Of a stretch of DNA of 43,649 bases, positions 16,112 to 25,635 are shown one piece after another. Each line of letters starts with the position of its first letter. Position 1 is the first letter of the stretch. The stretch covers positions 1-43,649 of the forward strand of contig NZ_JAPEHZ010000016.1 in NCBI RefSeq assembly GCF_028823685.1, read 5' to 3'. The stretch comes from Tenacibaculum sp. L6 (lineage in GTDB: Bacteria; Bacteroidota; Bacteroidia; Flavobacteriales; Flavobacteriaceae). Both the position numbers and the translations under genes were made by a program. A model generated the notes under the pieces. The model searched no databases. It saw only the letters and a list, made by a program, of their open reading frames with translations, and was not told the origin of the DNA.

Positions 16112-18822
16112 TAAAATAATGCGGTTTGACTTTCGTCGTCTTTACTTTTTTTCTTTTTTTGAAGCGCTCGTTCTAAAGCTTTTTTGGCCTTATCTTCTTT
16201 CGACTCTTCAAATTCTTTTTTAATCTCAGGAACATCTACATCTAGTACTAAAGACTCTTCAACTACTTCTTCCTCTTCGTTTACCTCAATATCTTCTACT
16301 TTCTCTTCTTCTGGTTCTTCATACGGAAGAGATTCTAACAAATTGACAGTTTTAATTTTTTCAGCAGTTAACTGATTTCCTAAAGCTTTAATCCCTTTAA
16401 CCGCTATAAACTCTTCAAAATTAACCTCAAGATTCTCTAAGCTACGCTTTGAGAAAATTACCTCAGCTACTGGACGGTAATCCGTTGAAATGATTTGCAA
16501 CTTTGATTTTTCATGATCTGAAATAAAAATTTCTTCTTTATCAAGAGCTTCTATTAAAAAACGTTTTACGAAATAACGTTCTTTATTTCCATCAAAATAA
16601 ATTGCTGAAATCGGTTTGTTTGGTTTCCACTTTTCTAAAACAATCATATCATCTTCGAAATGCATTGCCAAATCTGGAGTTACCGCTTTTATTTTTCCTG
16701 ATTGTGTTGCTATTAAAATTTTATCTTCTGCTTTAAATTCTCCTAACAACTCACCTCTTCCATCTACATTTAAGCGTTGAACTGTATCATCAAACCAAAT
16801 TTTACGTGGTTTTAAAGTAGATACCCCTGCTTCTTTAAATTCTACCTTTTTAATCGCGTATTTAGTTACTTGGTTACCACGAACACTACGACCTTTAATC
16901 GCTAAATCAGCAAAATCAATATCCCACTTTAGTTTTTTGATACTTCCAACAGCACGCAGTAAAATAGTTACTACTTCCGCTTCTCCATTAGGGTTTGCTG
17001 AGAAGTACAATACTTTTGATTTAGAATCGTCATTTGCTAAGTTGTACTCTTTATCACGTGTAACCGATGTTACATTGAAACGCTTCATAAACGAAGCTCC
17101 TTTAGCTCCGTCTCTGTATATCATGTTATAAACAGTACGCTTATCTTTCTTTTTGAAAATTGCAACGTGTATAATTCCTTTTCCTACGAAAGTTTTTGAA
17201 TCAACCTTAGTAACAATCATCGAACCGTCTTCTCTAAACACAATCACATCATCAATATCAGCACAGTCGGTAACATATTCGTCTTTTTTCAACGATGTTC
17301 CAATAAATCCTTCCTCTCTGTTTACATATAACTTTGAGTTACGCATTACTACCTTAGTAGCTACGATGTCATCAAAAATTCGGATTTCAGTTTTACGTTC
17401 TTTTCCTTTACCGTATTTAGTTTTTAATTCTTTAAAGTAATCAATCGCAAAATCGATAAGGTTTGCCAAGTAATTCTTTACCTCTGCTATTTTTTCTTCT
17501 AAACTTTCAATAAATTGTTTCGCCTTGTCAATATCAAACTTAGAAATCTTTTTAATTCGGATTTCTGTTAAACGCACGATATCTTCTTCAGTTACTTCAC
17601 GTTTTAAATGTTGGATGTGTGGCTGCAACCCTTTATCAATAGCTTCAATTACACCTTCCCAAGTTTCAACTTCTTCAATATCACGATAAATTCTATTTTC
17701 AATAAATATACGCTCTAACGAAGCAAAGTGCCATTGCTCTTCTAACTCATGTAATTGAATTTCTAACTCACGTTTCAATAACTCAACGGTAAAGTCTGTC
17801 GACTTTCTTAAAATCTCACTTACTCCTATAAAAATAGGTTTGTTGTCTTCAATAATACAACACAGTGGTGATATTGAGTTTTCACAACTGGTAAAAGCAT
17901 ATAATGCATCAATAGTTTTATCTGGAGATACATTAGGTGGAAGATGTACTAAGATTTCTACCTCAGCAGCGGTATTATCTTCTATCTTTTTAATCTTGAT
18001 TTTACCTTTCTCATTCGCTTTTAAAATACTATCAATTAAAGATGATGTAGTAGTTCCGAATGGAATTTCGGTAATTACCAGTGTTTTTTTATCTAGCGCT
18101 GATATTTTAGCACGTACTCTGATTTTTCCTCCTCTTTTTCCGTCTTTATAATCGGTTACATCAACGATACCTCCAGTTAAAAAATCAGGAACAATGGTAA
18201 AACTCCTTCCTTTTAAATATTTAACAGAAGCATCTATCAACTCGTTAAAGTTATGTGGAAGAATTTTCGTTGATAAACCAACGGCAATACCTTCTGCTCC
18301 CTGTGCTAATAACAATGGAAACTTTACAGGTAAGTTTACAGGTTCTTTTTTACGACCATCGTACGATGCTTGCCATTCGGTAGTTTTAGCATTGAAAACA
18401 ACATCTAAAGCGAATTTAGACAAACGTGCTTCGATATAACGAGAAGCTGCAGCACGGTCTCCTGTAAGGATATTACCCCAGTTACCTTGCATATCAATCA
18501 GCAATTCTTTTTGTCCCATTTGTACCATCGCATCGGCAATAGAAGCATCTCCATGCGGGTGATACTGCATGGTATGCCCAACAATGTTCGCTACTTTGTT
18601 GTAACGACCATCGTCTAAATCTTTCATCGAATGCATAATACGACGTTGTACGGGTTTAAATCCGTCTTCAATCGAAGGTACTGCACGTTCTAAAATTACA
18701 TACGAAGCATAATCTAAAAACCATTCTTTGTACATACCAGTTACCTTGGTAATGGTTTCAGTACTTTCTAGCGGTTGATTTAATTCTTCGTCGTGTTCGT
18801 AATTGTTGTTTTCTTCACTCAT
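16111..18822 (-). CDS. parC: DNA topoisomerase IV subunit A (GyrA/ParC family)
   Basis: Cleaves and rejoins DNA in decatenation and supercoil removal, with ParE. 903 aa. Winged-helix region: DGFKPVQRRI, YHPHGDASIADAM, then ASRYIEARL with catalytic Tyr129. The long coiled-coil arm and C-terminal beta-pinwheel blades follow, then an acidic/basic disordered tail (about 830-903). In the quinolone region, the position of E. coli ParC Ser80 is Ala93 and that of Glu84 is Asp97. I recall GDASI as common in Bacteroidota ParC. parE lies upstream, separated by two small genes; that pairing supports ParC over GyrA. Confidence 0.92.
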   Translation of the reverse strand: MSEENNNYEHDEELNQPLESTETITKVTGMYKEWFLDYASYVILERAVPSIEDGFKPVQRRIMHSMKDLDDGRYNKVANIVGHTMQYHPHGDASIADAMVQMGQKELLIDMQGNWGNILTGDRAAASRYIEARLSKFALDVVFNAKTTEWQASYDGRKKEPVNLPVKFPLLLAQGAEGIAVGLSTKILPHNFNELIDASVKYLKGRSFTIVPDFLTGGIVDVTDYKDGKRGGKIRVRAKISALDKKTLVITEIPFGTTTSSLIDSILKANEKGKIKIKKIEDNTAAEVEILVHLPPNVSPDKTIDALYAFTSCENSISPLCCIIEDNKPIFIGVSEILRKSTDFTVELLKRELEIQLHELEEQWHFASLERIFIENRIYRDIEEVETWEGVIEAIDKGLQPHIQHLKREVTEEDIVRLTEIRIKKISKFDIDKAKQFIESLEEKIAEVKNYLANLIDFAIDYFKELKTKYGKGKERKTEIRIFDDIVATKVVMRNSKLYVNREEGFIGTSLKKDEYVTDCADIDDVIVFREDGSMIVTKVDSKTFVGKGIIHVAIFKKKDKRTVYNMIYRDGAKGASFMKRFNVTSVTRDKEYNLANDDSKSKVLYFSANPNGEAEVVTILLRAVGSIKKLKWDIDFADLAIKGRSVRGNQVTKYAIKKVEFKEAGVSTLKPRKIWFDDTVQRLNVDGRGELLGEFKAEDKILIATQSGKIKAVTPDLAMHFEDDMIVLEKWKPNKPISAIYFDGNKERYFVKRFLIEALDKEEIFISDHEKSKLQIISTDYRPVAEVIFSKRSLENLEVNFEEFIAVKGIKALGNQLTAEKIKTVNLLESLPYEEPEEEKVEDIEVNEEEEVVEESLVLDVDVPEIKKEFEESKEDKAKKALERALQKKKKSKDDESQTALF

Positions 18823-18882
18823 TGATTATTGTTTAATCGCTTAAGAGTTTAAGTATTAGTTTTTTTATATAATAAAGTAAAA

Positions 18883-19413
18883 TTATCTATCGAAATTACT
18901 TTTTTTATCGTTATAATCTAACCTAACTGCTTTTTTAAAATCTTTACCCTCTCTACTAATCCTTAAAACATATTGTGAATTTACTGCTTGATCTATTTCA
19001 AAAATATCTCCTTCATTTACTATTTCCCAATATTTCTTTTCAAACCTTATGTTTCCTATCCGCCAATCATTGAACTTAATTAAGTATATAATGTCCTCAA
19101 CACTACTAAAATGACCAGAATCAGTATCATGCCCTCTGCGCCTTACTTTTTCAATTTTTCCTATTACCTTAAATTCTCCAGAATATTTTTTTTTCTCTAT
19201 TAAATCTTGATAGATTGTCAATCTATTTAAAAATGCCCCAAGAATTCCTATACCGCCAAATACTAAAATTAACTTTCCAAAAATTCCATTATCATTAAAT
19301 AAATACCAAAAAAGTATCAATATAACAGTCATAAAAAACAACAACAAATAGTCATTTTTCACCTGTTTTTTCAAATGAGTTATATCTTTGGAAGATAATT
19401 TAATAATCTTCAT
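18883..19413 (-). CDS. Membrane protein of unknown function between parE and parC
   Basis: 176 aa: a short N-terminal cytosolic part, two hydrophobic helices (about 22-40 and 46-64), then a soluble C-terminal domain that looks like a beta barrel (GEFKVIGKIEKVRRRGHDTD, IYLIKFNDWRIGNIRF, EGDIFEIDQAVN). I do not recognise a family. Its ATG overlaps the stop of the preceding 73-aa gene by 4 bp (ATGA), so the two are coupled and may form a two-part membrane system. The base composition does not stand out from its neighbours. Confidence 0.65.
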   Translation of the reverse strand: MKIIKLSSKDITHLKKQVKNDYLLLFFMTVILILFWYLFNDNGIFGKLILVFGGIGILGAFLNRLTIYQDLIEKKKYSGEFKVIGKIEKVRRRGHDTDSGHFSSVEDIIYLIKFNDWRIGNIRFEKKYWEIVNEGDIFEIDQAVNSQYVLRISREGKDFKKAVRLDYNDKKSNFDR

Positions 19414-19631
19414 TGTTTTTTCTTGTTCTTAGTTACAAGCTGTTTATTTACCTGATGTCTCTTCGCAAATTGCATCACAAAAATGAATAAGACAGCTGAA
19501 ATGATTCCTAAATATGGAGATAAATTGTTATTAAGCGACAAATCGTTATAGTTAATTTGTGTTACCCAAAAAATTAAGATTACTCCAAAAAGGATTGACA
19601 TAGTGTCAAATATTTTTCCTACGTTTTTCAT
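19410..19631 (-). CDS. Small two-helix membrane protein
   Basis: 73 aa with two hydrophobic helices (about 9-27, SILFGVILIFWVTQI, and 38-57, YLGIISAVLFIFVMQFA) and a Lys-rich tail (VTKNKKKQ), probably inner-membrane with a cytosolic C-terminus. No family recognised. It begins 1 bp after the parE stop and overlaps the next gene by 4 bp, so it is likely co-transcribed with parE. Confidence 0.6.
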   Translation of the reverse strand: MKNVGKIFDTMSILFGVILIFWVTQINYNDLSLNNNLSPYLGIISAVLFIFVMQFAKRHQVNKQLVTKNKKKQ

Positions 19632-19632
19632 A

Positions 19633-21489
19633 TTAATTTTCTTCTACTAAGTCTAACTCAACTTTTAGGTTGTTGATAATGAACTTTTGTCTGTCTGGAG
19701 TGTTTTTACCCATATAGAATTCTAACATCTGCTCTATCGACATTTCTTTATCTAACATTACTGGGTCTAAACGAATATCATCACCAATAAAATGAACAAA
19801 TTCGTTAGGAGAAATCTCCCCTAATCCTTTAAATCGAGTTATTTCTGGTTTTCCTCTTAACTTATTAATCGCTGCTTGTTTTTCTTCTTCTGAATAACAA
19901 TAAAATGTTTCCTTTTTATTTCGAACTCTAAAAAGAGGCGTTTCTAAAATATAGAGATGTCCTTCTTTGATAACTTCTGGGAAGAACTGTAAAAAGAAGG
20001 TTATTAATAACAAGCGAATGTGCATACCATCTACATCGGCATCGGTAGCAATTACAATGTTATTGTATCGTAAATCTTCTAGTCCGTCTTCAATATTTAA
20101 GGCTGCTTGTAATAGGTTAAACTCTTCATTTTCGTACACGATTTTTTTAGACAATCCGTACGAGTTTAAGGGTTTTCCTTTTAAACTGAATACTGCTTGC
20201 GTGTTTACATTTCGCGATTTGGTAATCGATCCACTTGCCGAATCTCCCTCGGTAATAAATAGGGTTGTATCTAAATATCCATCTTTTTTAGTATCTCCAA
20301 AATGAATACGACAATCACGTAGCTTTTTGTTGTGTAAACTTGCTTTTTTAGCACGTTCACGAGCTAATTTTCGAATTCCTGATAGCTCTTTACGCTCTTT
20401 TTCAGCTTGCAATATCTTTCTTTGAAGTTTATCAGCTATCTCGGTATTCTTATGTAAAAAGTTATCTAACTGGGTTTTTACAAAATCGTTTATATAGGTA
20501 CGAACGGTTGGTAAATCACCTCCCATTTCAGTAGAACCTAATTTAGTTTTGGTCTGACTTTCAAAAACAGGCTCCATCACTTTAACAGAAATGGCTGCAA
20601 TGATAGATTTACGAACATCAGATGCATCAAAATTCTTTCCGAAGAACTCACGTACTGTTTTTACTACTGCTTCTCTAAAAGCATTTAAGTGTGTACCACC
20701 TTGTGTGGTGTTTTGACCATTTACAAACGAGTGATACTCTTCTGAATATTGCGTTTTACTGTGTGTCATCGCAATTTCAATATCATCACCGCGTAAATGA
20801 ATTATCGGATACAACATGTCATCTTGATTGTTGTTGTCTTCCAATAAATCTTTTAATCCGTTTTCTGAATAAAACTTTTCACCGTTAAAAACGATGGTTA
20901 GTCCTGGATTTAGATATACATAGTTTTTCAGTAATTTTATAATATACTCTGGACGATACTTGTAGTTCTTAAAAATGGTTTCGTCTGCAATAAAGGTTAC
21001 TTTGGTACCTCTACGACGCGATGTTTCTTCAAGAAATTCTTCATTCGTTAAATTTCCTTTTTCAAACTCTGCTGCGGCTGATTTACCATCACGAGTAGAC
21101 TCAACTCTGAAGTAAGTAGATAAGGCATTTACCGCTTTGGTACCTACTCCGTTTAATCCTACCGATTTTTTAAAGGCACGTGAATCGTACTTACCTCCAG
21201 TATTCATTTTCGATACTACATCGACAACTTTTCCTAACGGAATACCCCGACCGTAATCGCGCACGATTACTTTATCGCCTTGTACCGAAACTTCAATCGT
21301 TTTTCCTGTACCCATAACAAACTCATCAATAGAGTTATCGAGCACTTCTTTAACCAAAATATAAATACCATCGTCGGGTGAAGAACCGTCTCCTAATTTA
21401 CCAATATACATCCCAGGACGCATACGGATATGTTCTTTCCAATCGAGCGAGCGAATATTATCTTCGGTATATTTTGTTTCTTGAGTCAT
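19633..21489 (-). CDS. parE: DNA topoisomerase IV subunit B (GyrB/ParE family)
   Basis: ATPase subunit of topoisomerase IV. GHKL ATP-binding domain: [32 protein letters not shown]. Transducer domain, then TOPRIM with [11 protein letters not shown] and [13 protein letters not shown] for Mg2+, and the closing RFKGLGEI. The ATG at 21489 ([17 protein letters not shown]) gives 618 aa and the normal family start. The frame is open upstream to 21552, but that stretch holds a promoter-like sequence and a hydrophobic nonsense extension, so I reject it. parC lies downstream after two small genes. Confidence 0.94.
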   Translation of the reverse strand: MTQETKYTEDNIRSLDWKEHIRMRPGMYIGKLGDGSSPDDGIYILVKEVLDNSIDEFVMGTGKTIEVSVQGDKVIVRDYGRGIPLGKVVDVVSKMNTGGKYDSRAFKKSVGLNGVGTKAVNALSTYFRVESTRDGKSAAAEFEKGNLTNEEFLEETSRRRGTKVTFIADETIFKNYKYRPEYIIKLLKNYVYLNPGLTIVFNGEKFYSENGLKDLLEDNNNQDDMLYPIIHLRGDDIEIAMTHSKTQYSEEYHSFVNGQNTTQGGTHLNAFREAVVKTVREFFGKNFDASDVRKSIIAAISVKVMEPVFESQTKTKLGSTEMGGDLPTVRTYINDFVKTQLDNFLHKNTEIADKLQRKILQAEKERKELSGIRKLARERAKKASLHNKKLRDCRIHFGDTKKDGYLDTTLFITEGDSASGSITKSRNVNTQAVFSLKGKPLNSYGLSKKIVYENEEFNLLQAALNIEDGLEDLRYNNIVIATDADVDGMHIRLLLITFFLQFFPEVIKEGHLYILETPLFRVRNKKETFYCYSEEEKQAAINKLRGKPEITRFKGLGEISPNEFVHFIGDDIRLDPVMLDKEMSIEQMLEFYMGKNTPDRQKFIINNLKVELDLVEEN

Positions 21490-21515
21490 AAAAATAAAGG
21501 AAATTGAAGTCTCTG

Positions 21516-21545
21516 CTAAAATAGTGTTTACAACGTAAAAACAAA
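21516..21545 (-). promoter_or_regulatory. Candidate parE promoter
   Basis: On the minus strand: TTTG (21545-21542), 18 nt, then TATTTTAG (21523-21516), one mismatch from TAnnTTTG and 26 nt before the chosen ATG. Its position argues against the longer parE start. Confidence 0.4.
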
Positions 21546-21553
21546 AAACCAAA

Positions 21554-21585
21554 AAACTCTGTTAATTTAATTATTAACAGAGTTT
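21554..21585 (-). terminator. Terminator after guaB
   Basis: 13-bp perfect stem AAACTCTGTTAAT / ATTAACAGAGTTT with a 6-nt loop. Read on the minus strand it lies 29 bp past the guaB stop and is followed by a T-rich stretch. Confidence 0.85.
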
Positions 21586-21613
21586 GAGTTTTATTGCGAT
21601 TATTTTGCCAGAA

Positions 21614-23089
21614 TTATCTTCTACTGTAATTAGGTGCTTCTTTAGTAATTGCTACGTCGTGTGGGTGACTTTCGTTGATACCGCTTGCAGTAATACGAAC
21701 AAATCTTCCTGTTTCTTTTAGCGTATTAATATCTTTTGCTCCACAGTATCCCATTCCTGCACGTAAACCTCCAACGAATTGATGAATACTTTCTTGTAAT
21801 TCACCTTTGTAAGGTACTCGCCCTACAATTCCTTCTGGAACTAATTTTTTGATATCATCTTCTACATCTTGGAAATAACGGTCTTTTGAACCTTGCTTCA
21901 TTGCTTCAACAGATCCCATTCCACGATATGATTTGAATTTTCTTCCGTCGTAAATAATAGTTTCTCCTGGAGATTCTTTAGTTCCTGCTAATAACGATCC
22001 TAACATTACACTATCCGCACCTGCTGCGATTGCTTTAGGGATATCACCTGTATAACGAATACCTCCATCTGCAATTACAGGAACTCCACTTCCTTTAATA
22101 GCTTCTGCAACTTCTAACACTGCTGAAAACTGAGGAAAACCAACACCTGCTACTACACGAGTAGTACAGATAGATCCTGGTCCGATTCCTACTTTTACTG
22201 CATCTGCTCCTGCTTCAACTAAATATTTAGCCGCTTCTGGTGTTGCAATGTTACCTACAACAACATCTAATGTTGGGAATTTAGCCTTTACTTCTTTTAA
22301 TACAGAAACCACTCCTTTGGTATGTCCGTGAGCAGTATCAATAATTACAGCATCAACTCCTGCTTTTACCAATGCTTCTGCTCTATCAACAGCATCGTGT
22401 GTTACTCCTAATGCAGCAGCTACACGTAAACGTCCGTAAGAATCTTTATTAGCAATTGGTTTTTGTGTTAATTTGGTAATATCTCTAAAGGTAATTAACC
22501 CTACTAATTTATCATCATCATTAACAACAGGTAATTTTTCAATTTTATTTTCTTGTAAAATTACTTCTGCGTCTTTTAACGAAGTTCCTTCAGCAACAGT
22601 TACTAAATTTTCCGAAGTCATTACTTCTACGATAGGACGCTCGTTATTTTTTTCAAAACGTAAATCACGGTTAGTTACGATTCCTACTAACTTTCCTCCT
22701 TCATCAACAATAGGAATTCCTCCAATTTTATGCTCACGCATTGCTTGTTTTGCATCTAACACAATTGAAGTTAATGATAAGGTTATCGGATCGATAATCA
22801 TACCACTTTCTGCACGTTTAACTTTGCGAACCTCAAGAGCTTGTTGCTCTATTGTCATGTTTTTATGCAACACGCCTATTCCTCCTTCTCTTGCAATAGC
22901 AATTGCCATAGCAGATTCGGTTACAGTATCCATTGCTGCAGACACTATAGGAACATTGATTGTTATGTTTCTTGTAAATTTTGTTTGGATTGAAACTTCT
23001 CTTGGAAGTACTTCTGAGTAGGCAGGAACTAATAAAACGTCGTCGTACGTTAATCCTTCACCTAATATTTTATTTTGATGAGCTTGCAT
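21614..23089 (-). CDS. guaB: Inosine-5'-monophosphate dehydrogenase
   Basis: Oxidises IMP to XMP with NAD+, the committed step to GMP. (beta/alpha)8 barrel: [20 protein letters not shown] at the start, catalytic Cys in [15 protein letters not shown] (about residue 300), [20 protein letters not shown], and the flap with YRGMGS. A tandem CBS (Bateman) domain is inserted at about residues 95-205, where adenine and guanine nucleotides usually act. A TTG at 23095 precedes the ATG at 23089; ATG preferred, giving 491 aa, a normal length. Single-gene unit with its own terminator. Confidence 0.96.
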   Translation of the reverse strand: MQAHQNKILGEGLTYDDVLLVPAYSEVLPREVSIQTKFTRNITINVPIVSAAMDTVTESAMAIAIAREGGIGVLHKNMTIEQQALEVRKVKRAESGMIIDPITLSLTSIVLDAKQAMREHKIGGIPIVDEGGKLVGIVTNRDLRFEKNNERPIVEVMTSENLVTVAEGTSLKDAEVILQENKIEKLPVVNDDDKLVGLITFRDITKLTQKPIANKDSYGRLRVAAALGVTHDAVDRAEALVKAGVDAVIIDTAHGHTKGVVSVLKEVKAKFPTLDVVVGNIATPEAAKYLVEAGADAVKVGIGPGSICTTRVVAGVGFPQFSAVLEVAEAIKGSGVPVIADGGIRYTGDIPKAIAAGADSVMLGSLLAGTKESPGETIIYDGRKFKSYRGMGSVEAMKQGSKDRYFQDVEDDIKKLVPEGIVGRVPYKGELQESIHQFVGGLRAGMGYCGAKDINTLKETGRFVRITASGINESHPHDVAITKEAPNYSRR

Positions 23090-23126
23090 ATGCAATCAAT
23101 TTAGTGTGTTGTTAATTAATTGCATG

Positions 23127-23134
23127 CAAATATA
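23127..23134 (-). promoter_or_regulatory. Candidate guaB -7 box
   Basis: TATATTTG on the minus strand matches TAnnTTTG exactly, 37 nt before the guaB ATG. No clear -33 TTTG at the expected distance. Two palindromes, TTTGCATGCAA and TTGCATATGCAA, lie between the box and the start; they could be operators but may be chance in this AT-rich leader. Confidence 0.4.
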
Positions 23135-23166
23135 CTACAAAATATATAATATCGGTTAATTTAACG

Positions 23167-23661
23167 TTAGTCTTTTTTTGGTACTAAAATCGACTTTACA
23201 ATAAAGAATGAAGAGAGTATGTAAGTAGCTGTCATAAAAAAGCCAGAAACCATTACTATGTATTTCATCCACGTAATACCTGTCCACATTAAATAAATAC
23301 CACCGAAAGTACAAACTACCGAAACGAAAGGCTCAATCATTAAAAATAACTTAAGCTTCATTCCAATACTTGTTGTAGATAAAATGATTGCCAATAAAAA
23401 GAAAATTACTGAAATTGATAATATATGGTTGTGCACCAATGTTTTTATTTCTCCTTCAGATTTTTTAAACATCATTTTGGTAGCTTCTTCATCGTCTTCG
23501 TTTCCTAAATAACGCTCTTGAATTCCTTTGGAACTCGCATTGGTGGTATCATTTACAAATGAAAGTCCACCAAAATAGCCTATACTTAACGTGGCTACAA
23601 AAACAATTATTAAAAATTTTATTTCTCTAGGAAACTGATGAATAACTCCGTGTACTTGCAT
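23167..23661 (-). CDS. Four-helix membrane protein paired with an FMN-binding protein
   Basis: 164 aa with four hydrophobic helices (about 15-33, 79-97, 103-125, 132-156) and an extracytosolic loop (35-70) rich in acidic residues. His77 and His79 (LVHNHILS) sit at the membrane edge, suitable for heme or quinone contact, but this is only suggestive. No family recognised. It abuts the FMN-binding gene with no gap, so the two proteins probably work together, possibly passing electrons between the membrane and the flavin domain. Confidence 0.65.
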   Translation of the reverse strand: MQVHGVIHQFPREIKFLIIVFVATLSIGYFGGLSFVNDTTNASSKGIQERYLGNEDDEEATKMMFKKSEGEIKTLVHNHILSISVIFFLLAIILSTTSIGMKLKLFLMIEPFVSVVCTFGGIYLMWTGITWMKYIVMVSGFFMTATYILSSFFIVKSILVPKKD

Positions 23662-24198
23662 TTATAATACCTTATTTTGATGAAGAACTGCTAAATTTTG
23701 AAGAAATGTATTTACCGCAATAGTCATTGAAGAAGCTGAAATTGTTGCTCCTGAAATTGCCATTATATCTTTTTCGTATTGTAAGACATCTGTAGAAGTT
23801 TTTCCGTTAAATTGTTTTAACCAACGCTTACTTCCTATTTCTCCGCCATAATCTTCGCGATAAATCAATATTTTAGTTTTTACTATGATTAAGTTTTTAT
23901 CTAATAAAATTAAATAATCAAACTCATCTGTTTTACTCGGAGCTTTATCTACATAAGCATAACCTATTAGTTCGTTCTTTACATGAATTTTAAAAAGCTT
24001 ATCCTCTTCAATTTTTCGAACTAATAAATCGTTTACATTTTTTGAAATCTTTATTTCCTCTAAATTGAATGTCTCTACCTCAAAGGTTTTAGTTATTTCT
24101 TTAGTTACTTTTTTTTGTACATTTTTAGGAATGACAAACGACAGCAAGCTAAAAGAAGCTACGAATAATACAAAAGGAAATAATAGTTGTTTTCTCAT
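23662..24198 (-). CDS. FMN-binding domain protein (NqrC/RnfG-like), exported
   Basis: 178 aa. Signal or anchor helix at residues 5-23 (LLFPFVLFVASFSLLSF), then an FMN-binding domain ending in ISGATISASSMTIAVN. SGAT (149-152) is the site where ApbE attaches FMN to Thr (usual motif Dxx[S/T]GAT); here the Asp position is Met146 with an Asp at 144, so flavinylation is likely but the motif is slightly off. Extracytosolic flavoproteins of this type carry electrons in respiratory or reductase chains. The gene is followed directly by the four-helix membrane gene. The porin gene upstream is separated by a terminator. Confidence 0.82.
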   Translation of the reverse strand: MRKQLLFPFVLFVASFSLLSFVIPKNVQKKVTKEITKTFEVETFNLEEIKISKNVNDLLVRKIEEDKLFKIHVKNELIGYAYVDKAPSKTDEFDYLILLDKNLIIVKTKILIYREDYGGEIGSKRWLKQFNGKTSTDVLQYEKDIMAISGATISASSMTIAVNTFLQNLAVLHQNKVL

Positions 24199-24234
24199 GT
24201 TACAAAAATATTAGAATTAGTCTAAATAAAAAAC

Positions 24235-24273
24235 AAAAAACGAACCAAATTAACATAATTTGATTCGTTTTTT
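24235..24273 (-). terminator. Terminator after the porin gene
   Basis: Long stem with one mismatch: AAAAAACGAA-c-CAAATT pairs with AATTTG-a-TTCGTTTTTT around the loop AACAT. On the minus strand it follows the porin stop and precedes the FMN-binding gene, so these two are probably separate or attenuated units. Confidence 0.8.
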
Positions 24274-24296
24274 TATAGGATATGTTTCTGGTTATA

Positions 24297-25493
24297 TTAG
24301 AACCAAACTCCGAAACCTAAGTTTAATTGCTTAATTGTTTGGCTACCTGCTACTGCATCATTTTTAAGCTGGTAATCTGCTTTAAATGCAGCTCCTGGTG
24401 CTACTTTATACGTTAAACCAAACGTCCACTCATCACGATCGTAAGCTAAGTTTTTAACAGTTCCTTCAGCTACAGAAGCGTGTGTGTTATAATCTTCGTA
24501 ACGTGCAAAAGCATGTAATTGTTGCTTTTTATCTTGTGGTAATAAGTTATATGCTGCTTCTAAATACCAACCTTGTAATGCACTTCCTAAATCTGGACGA
24601 ACAATTTCTCCATCTCCATTAGTGTACTCATAAAAGTCGTTGTACTCTTTAGCGTCTGATATACTTGCATGGATAAACTGACCACGTGCTGTAAAACGTT
24701 GGTACGCATAACGAGCATCTAAACCAACCATAGCAATTCCAACATCAGCTCCTTCTAAATCTTCTACATCGTTTTCAGATTGTGTTCTTCCAAAGTATCC
24801 TGATAAACCTAAACGTAAGCCTGGTAATCCGTAATAATCTACTTTACCAGAAACATTGATGTTGTTCATCATAGATTCTGCTCCTTTTTGACGTCCACTA
24901 CGGAATCCGTCTTTTCCACCTAAAAACTTACCGTCATTTTCAGATTTGAATCCGTTAAACATATACGCTTGGTAACGTAAAGAAGCTGCATCCCACTTAC
25001 CAGAAACCCCTAAACCTAATTCTCTCCATGTAGATGGAACGATAGATTTATCCATACTTGGTCTTTCTACTCCGTTAAAAGTAGTTGGTTCGTGATATTC
25101 GTTTACAATACCCATTGGTACTAACATTAAACCTGCGCGTAAGTTTACGTTATCAGCAATGGTATATTGTAAGAAAGCCTGCTCTACATATACTTCTTTT
25201 ACGTGTTCAAATTCAATTTCTGTTACGAATTGAGTTCTTTCATTAAACTTGTATCCGAAAAGCATTACTAATCTATGAACATCAAGTTTAGCGTTTTCAC
25301 CAGTTGCTCTGTTTAAATGTGCTTCTGCATACCCCCCAACCGTAAGTCCTTGTTGACTTAAGTTTGAAGATAAAAGACGTTGCGCTGCATTTTGCTGACT
25401 TTGTGGGTTAGTTGGAATACTATCTGTTGGAGCTGTTTGCGCTGAGGCAAATAATGAAACTCCTGCTAATAAACCGAAAAATACTTTTTTCAT
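24297..25493 (-). CDS. Outer-membrane porin, OprO/OprP-like
   Basis: 398 aa. A cleavable signal peptide (MKKVFFGLLAGVSLFASA-QT) is followed by alternating beta-strand patterns through the whole length, ending in LNLGFGVWF with the C-terminal aromatic residue read by the BAM complex. Segments such as LTVGGYAEAHLNRATGE and LRAGLMLVPMGIVNEYHEP resemble the phosphate-selective porin O/P group; substrate is not predictable. ATG start. It stands upstream of the FMN-binding pair; joint function is possible but the terminator between them argues for separate control. Confidence 0.82.
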   Translation of the reverse strand: MKKVFFGLLAGVSLFASAQTAPTDSIPTNPQSQQNAAQRLLSSNLSQQGLTVGGYAEAHLNRATGENAKLDVHRLVMLFGYKFNERTQFVTEIEFEHVKEVYVEQAFLQYTIADNVNLRAGLMLVPMGIVNEYHEPTTFNGVERPSMDKSIVPSTWRELGLGVSGKWDAASLRYQAYMFNGFKSENDGKFLGGKDGFRSGRQKGAESMMNNINVSGKVDYYGLPGLRLGLSGYFGRTQSENDVEDLEGADVGIAMVGLDARYAYQRFTARGQFIHASISDAKEYNDFYEYTNGDGEIVRPDLGSALQGWYLEAAYNLLPQDKKQQLHAFARYEDYNTHASVAEGTVKNLAYDRDEWTFGLTYKVAPGAAFKADYQLKNDAVAGSQTIKQLNLGFGVWF

Positions 25494-25635
25494 TTTATTT
25501 AGATTAATTTTAAACTAATTTTATTTTACGACCGCAAAATTAGTAGAGATAATCAATCTAACAAATTTTATTAAGATTTATTTTAAATAAAACTTAACAG
25601 TTTTTAGTATTCGCTTAACATACAATAAATTAAGC

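Noticed and set aside
21490..21552. N-terminal extension of parE
   Set aside because: The extra 21 residues do not resemble ParE and cover a promoter-like sequence; ATG at 21489 gives the family start.
22473..23021. Long antisense open frame over guaB (182 codons)
   Set aside because: Shadow of guaB; Ser/Thr/Ile-rich translation without motifs. The same applies to the other antisense frames over murA, uvrD, parC and valS.
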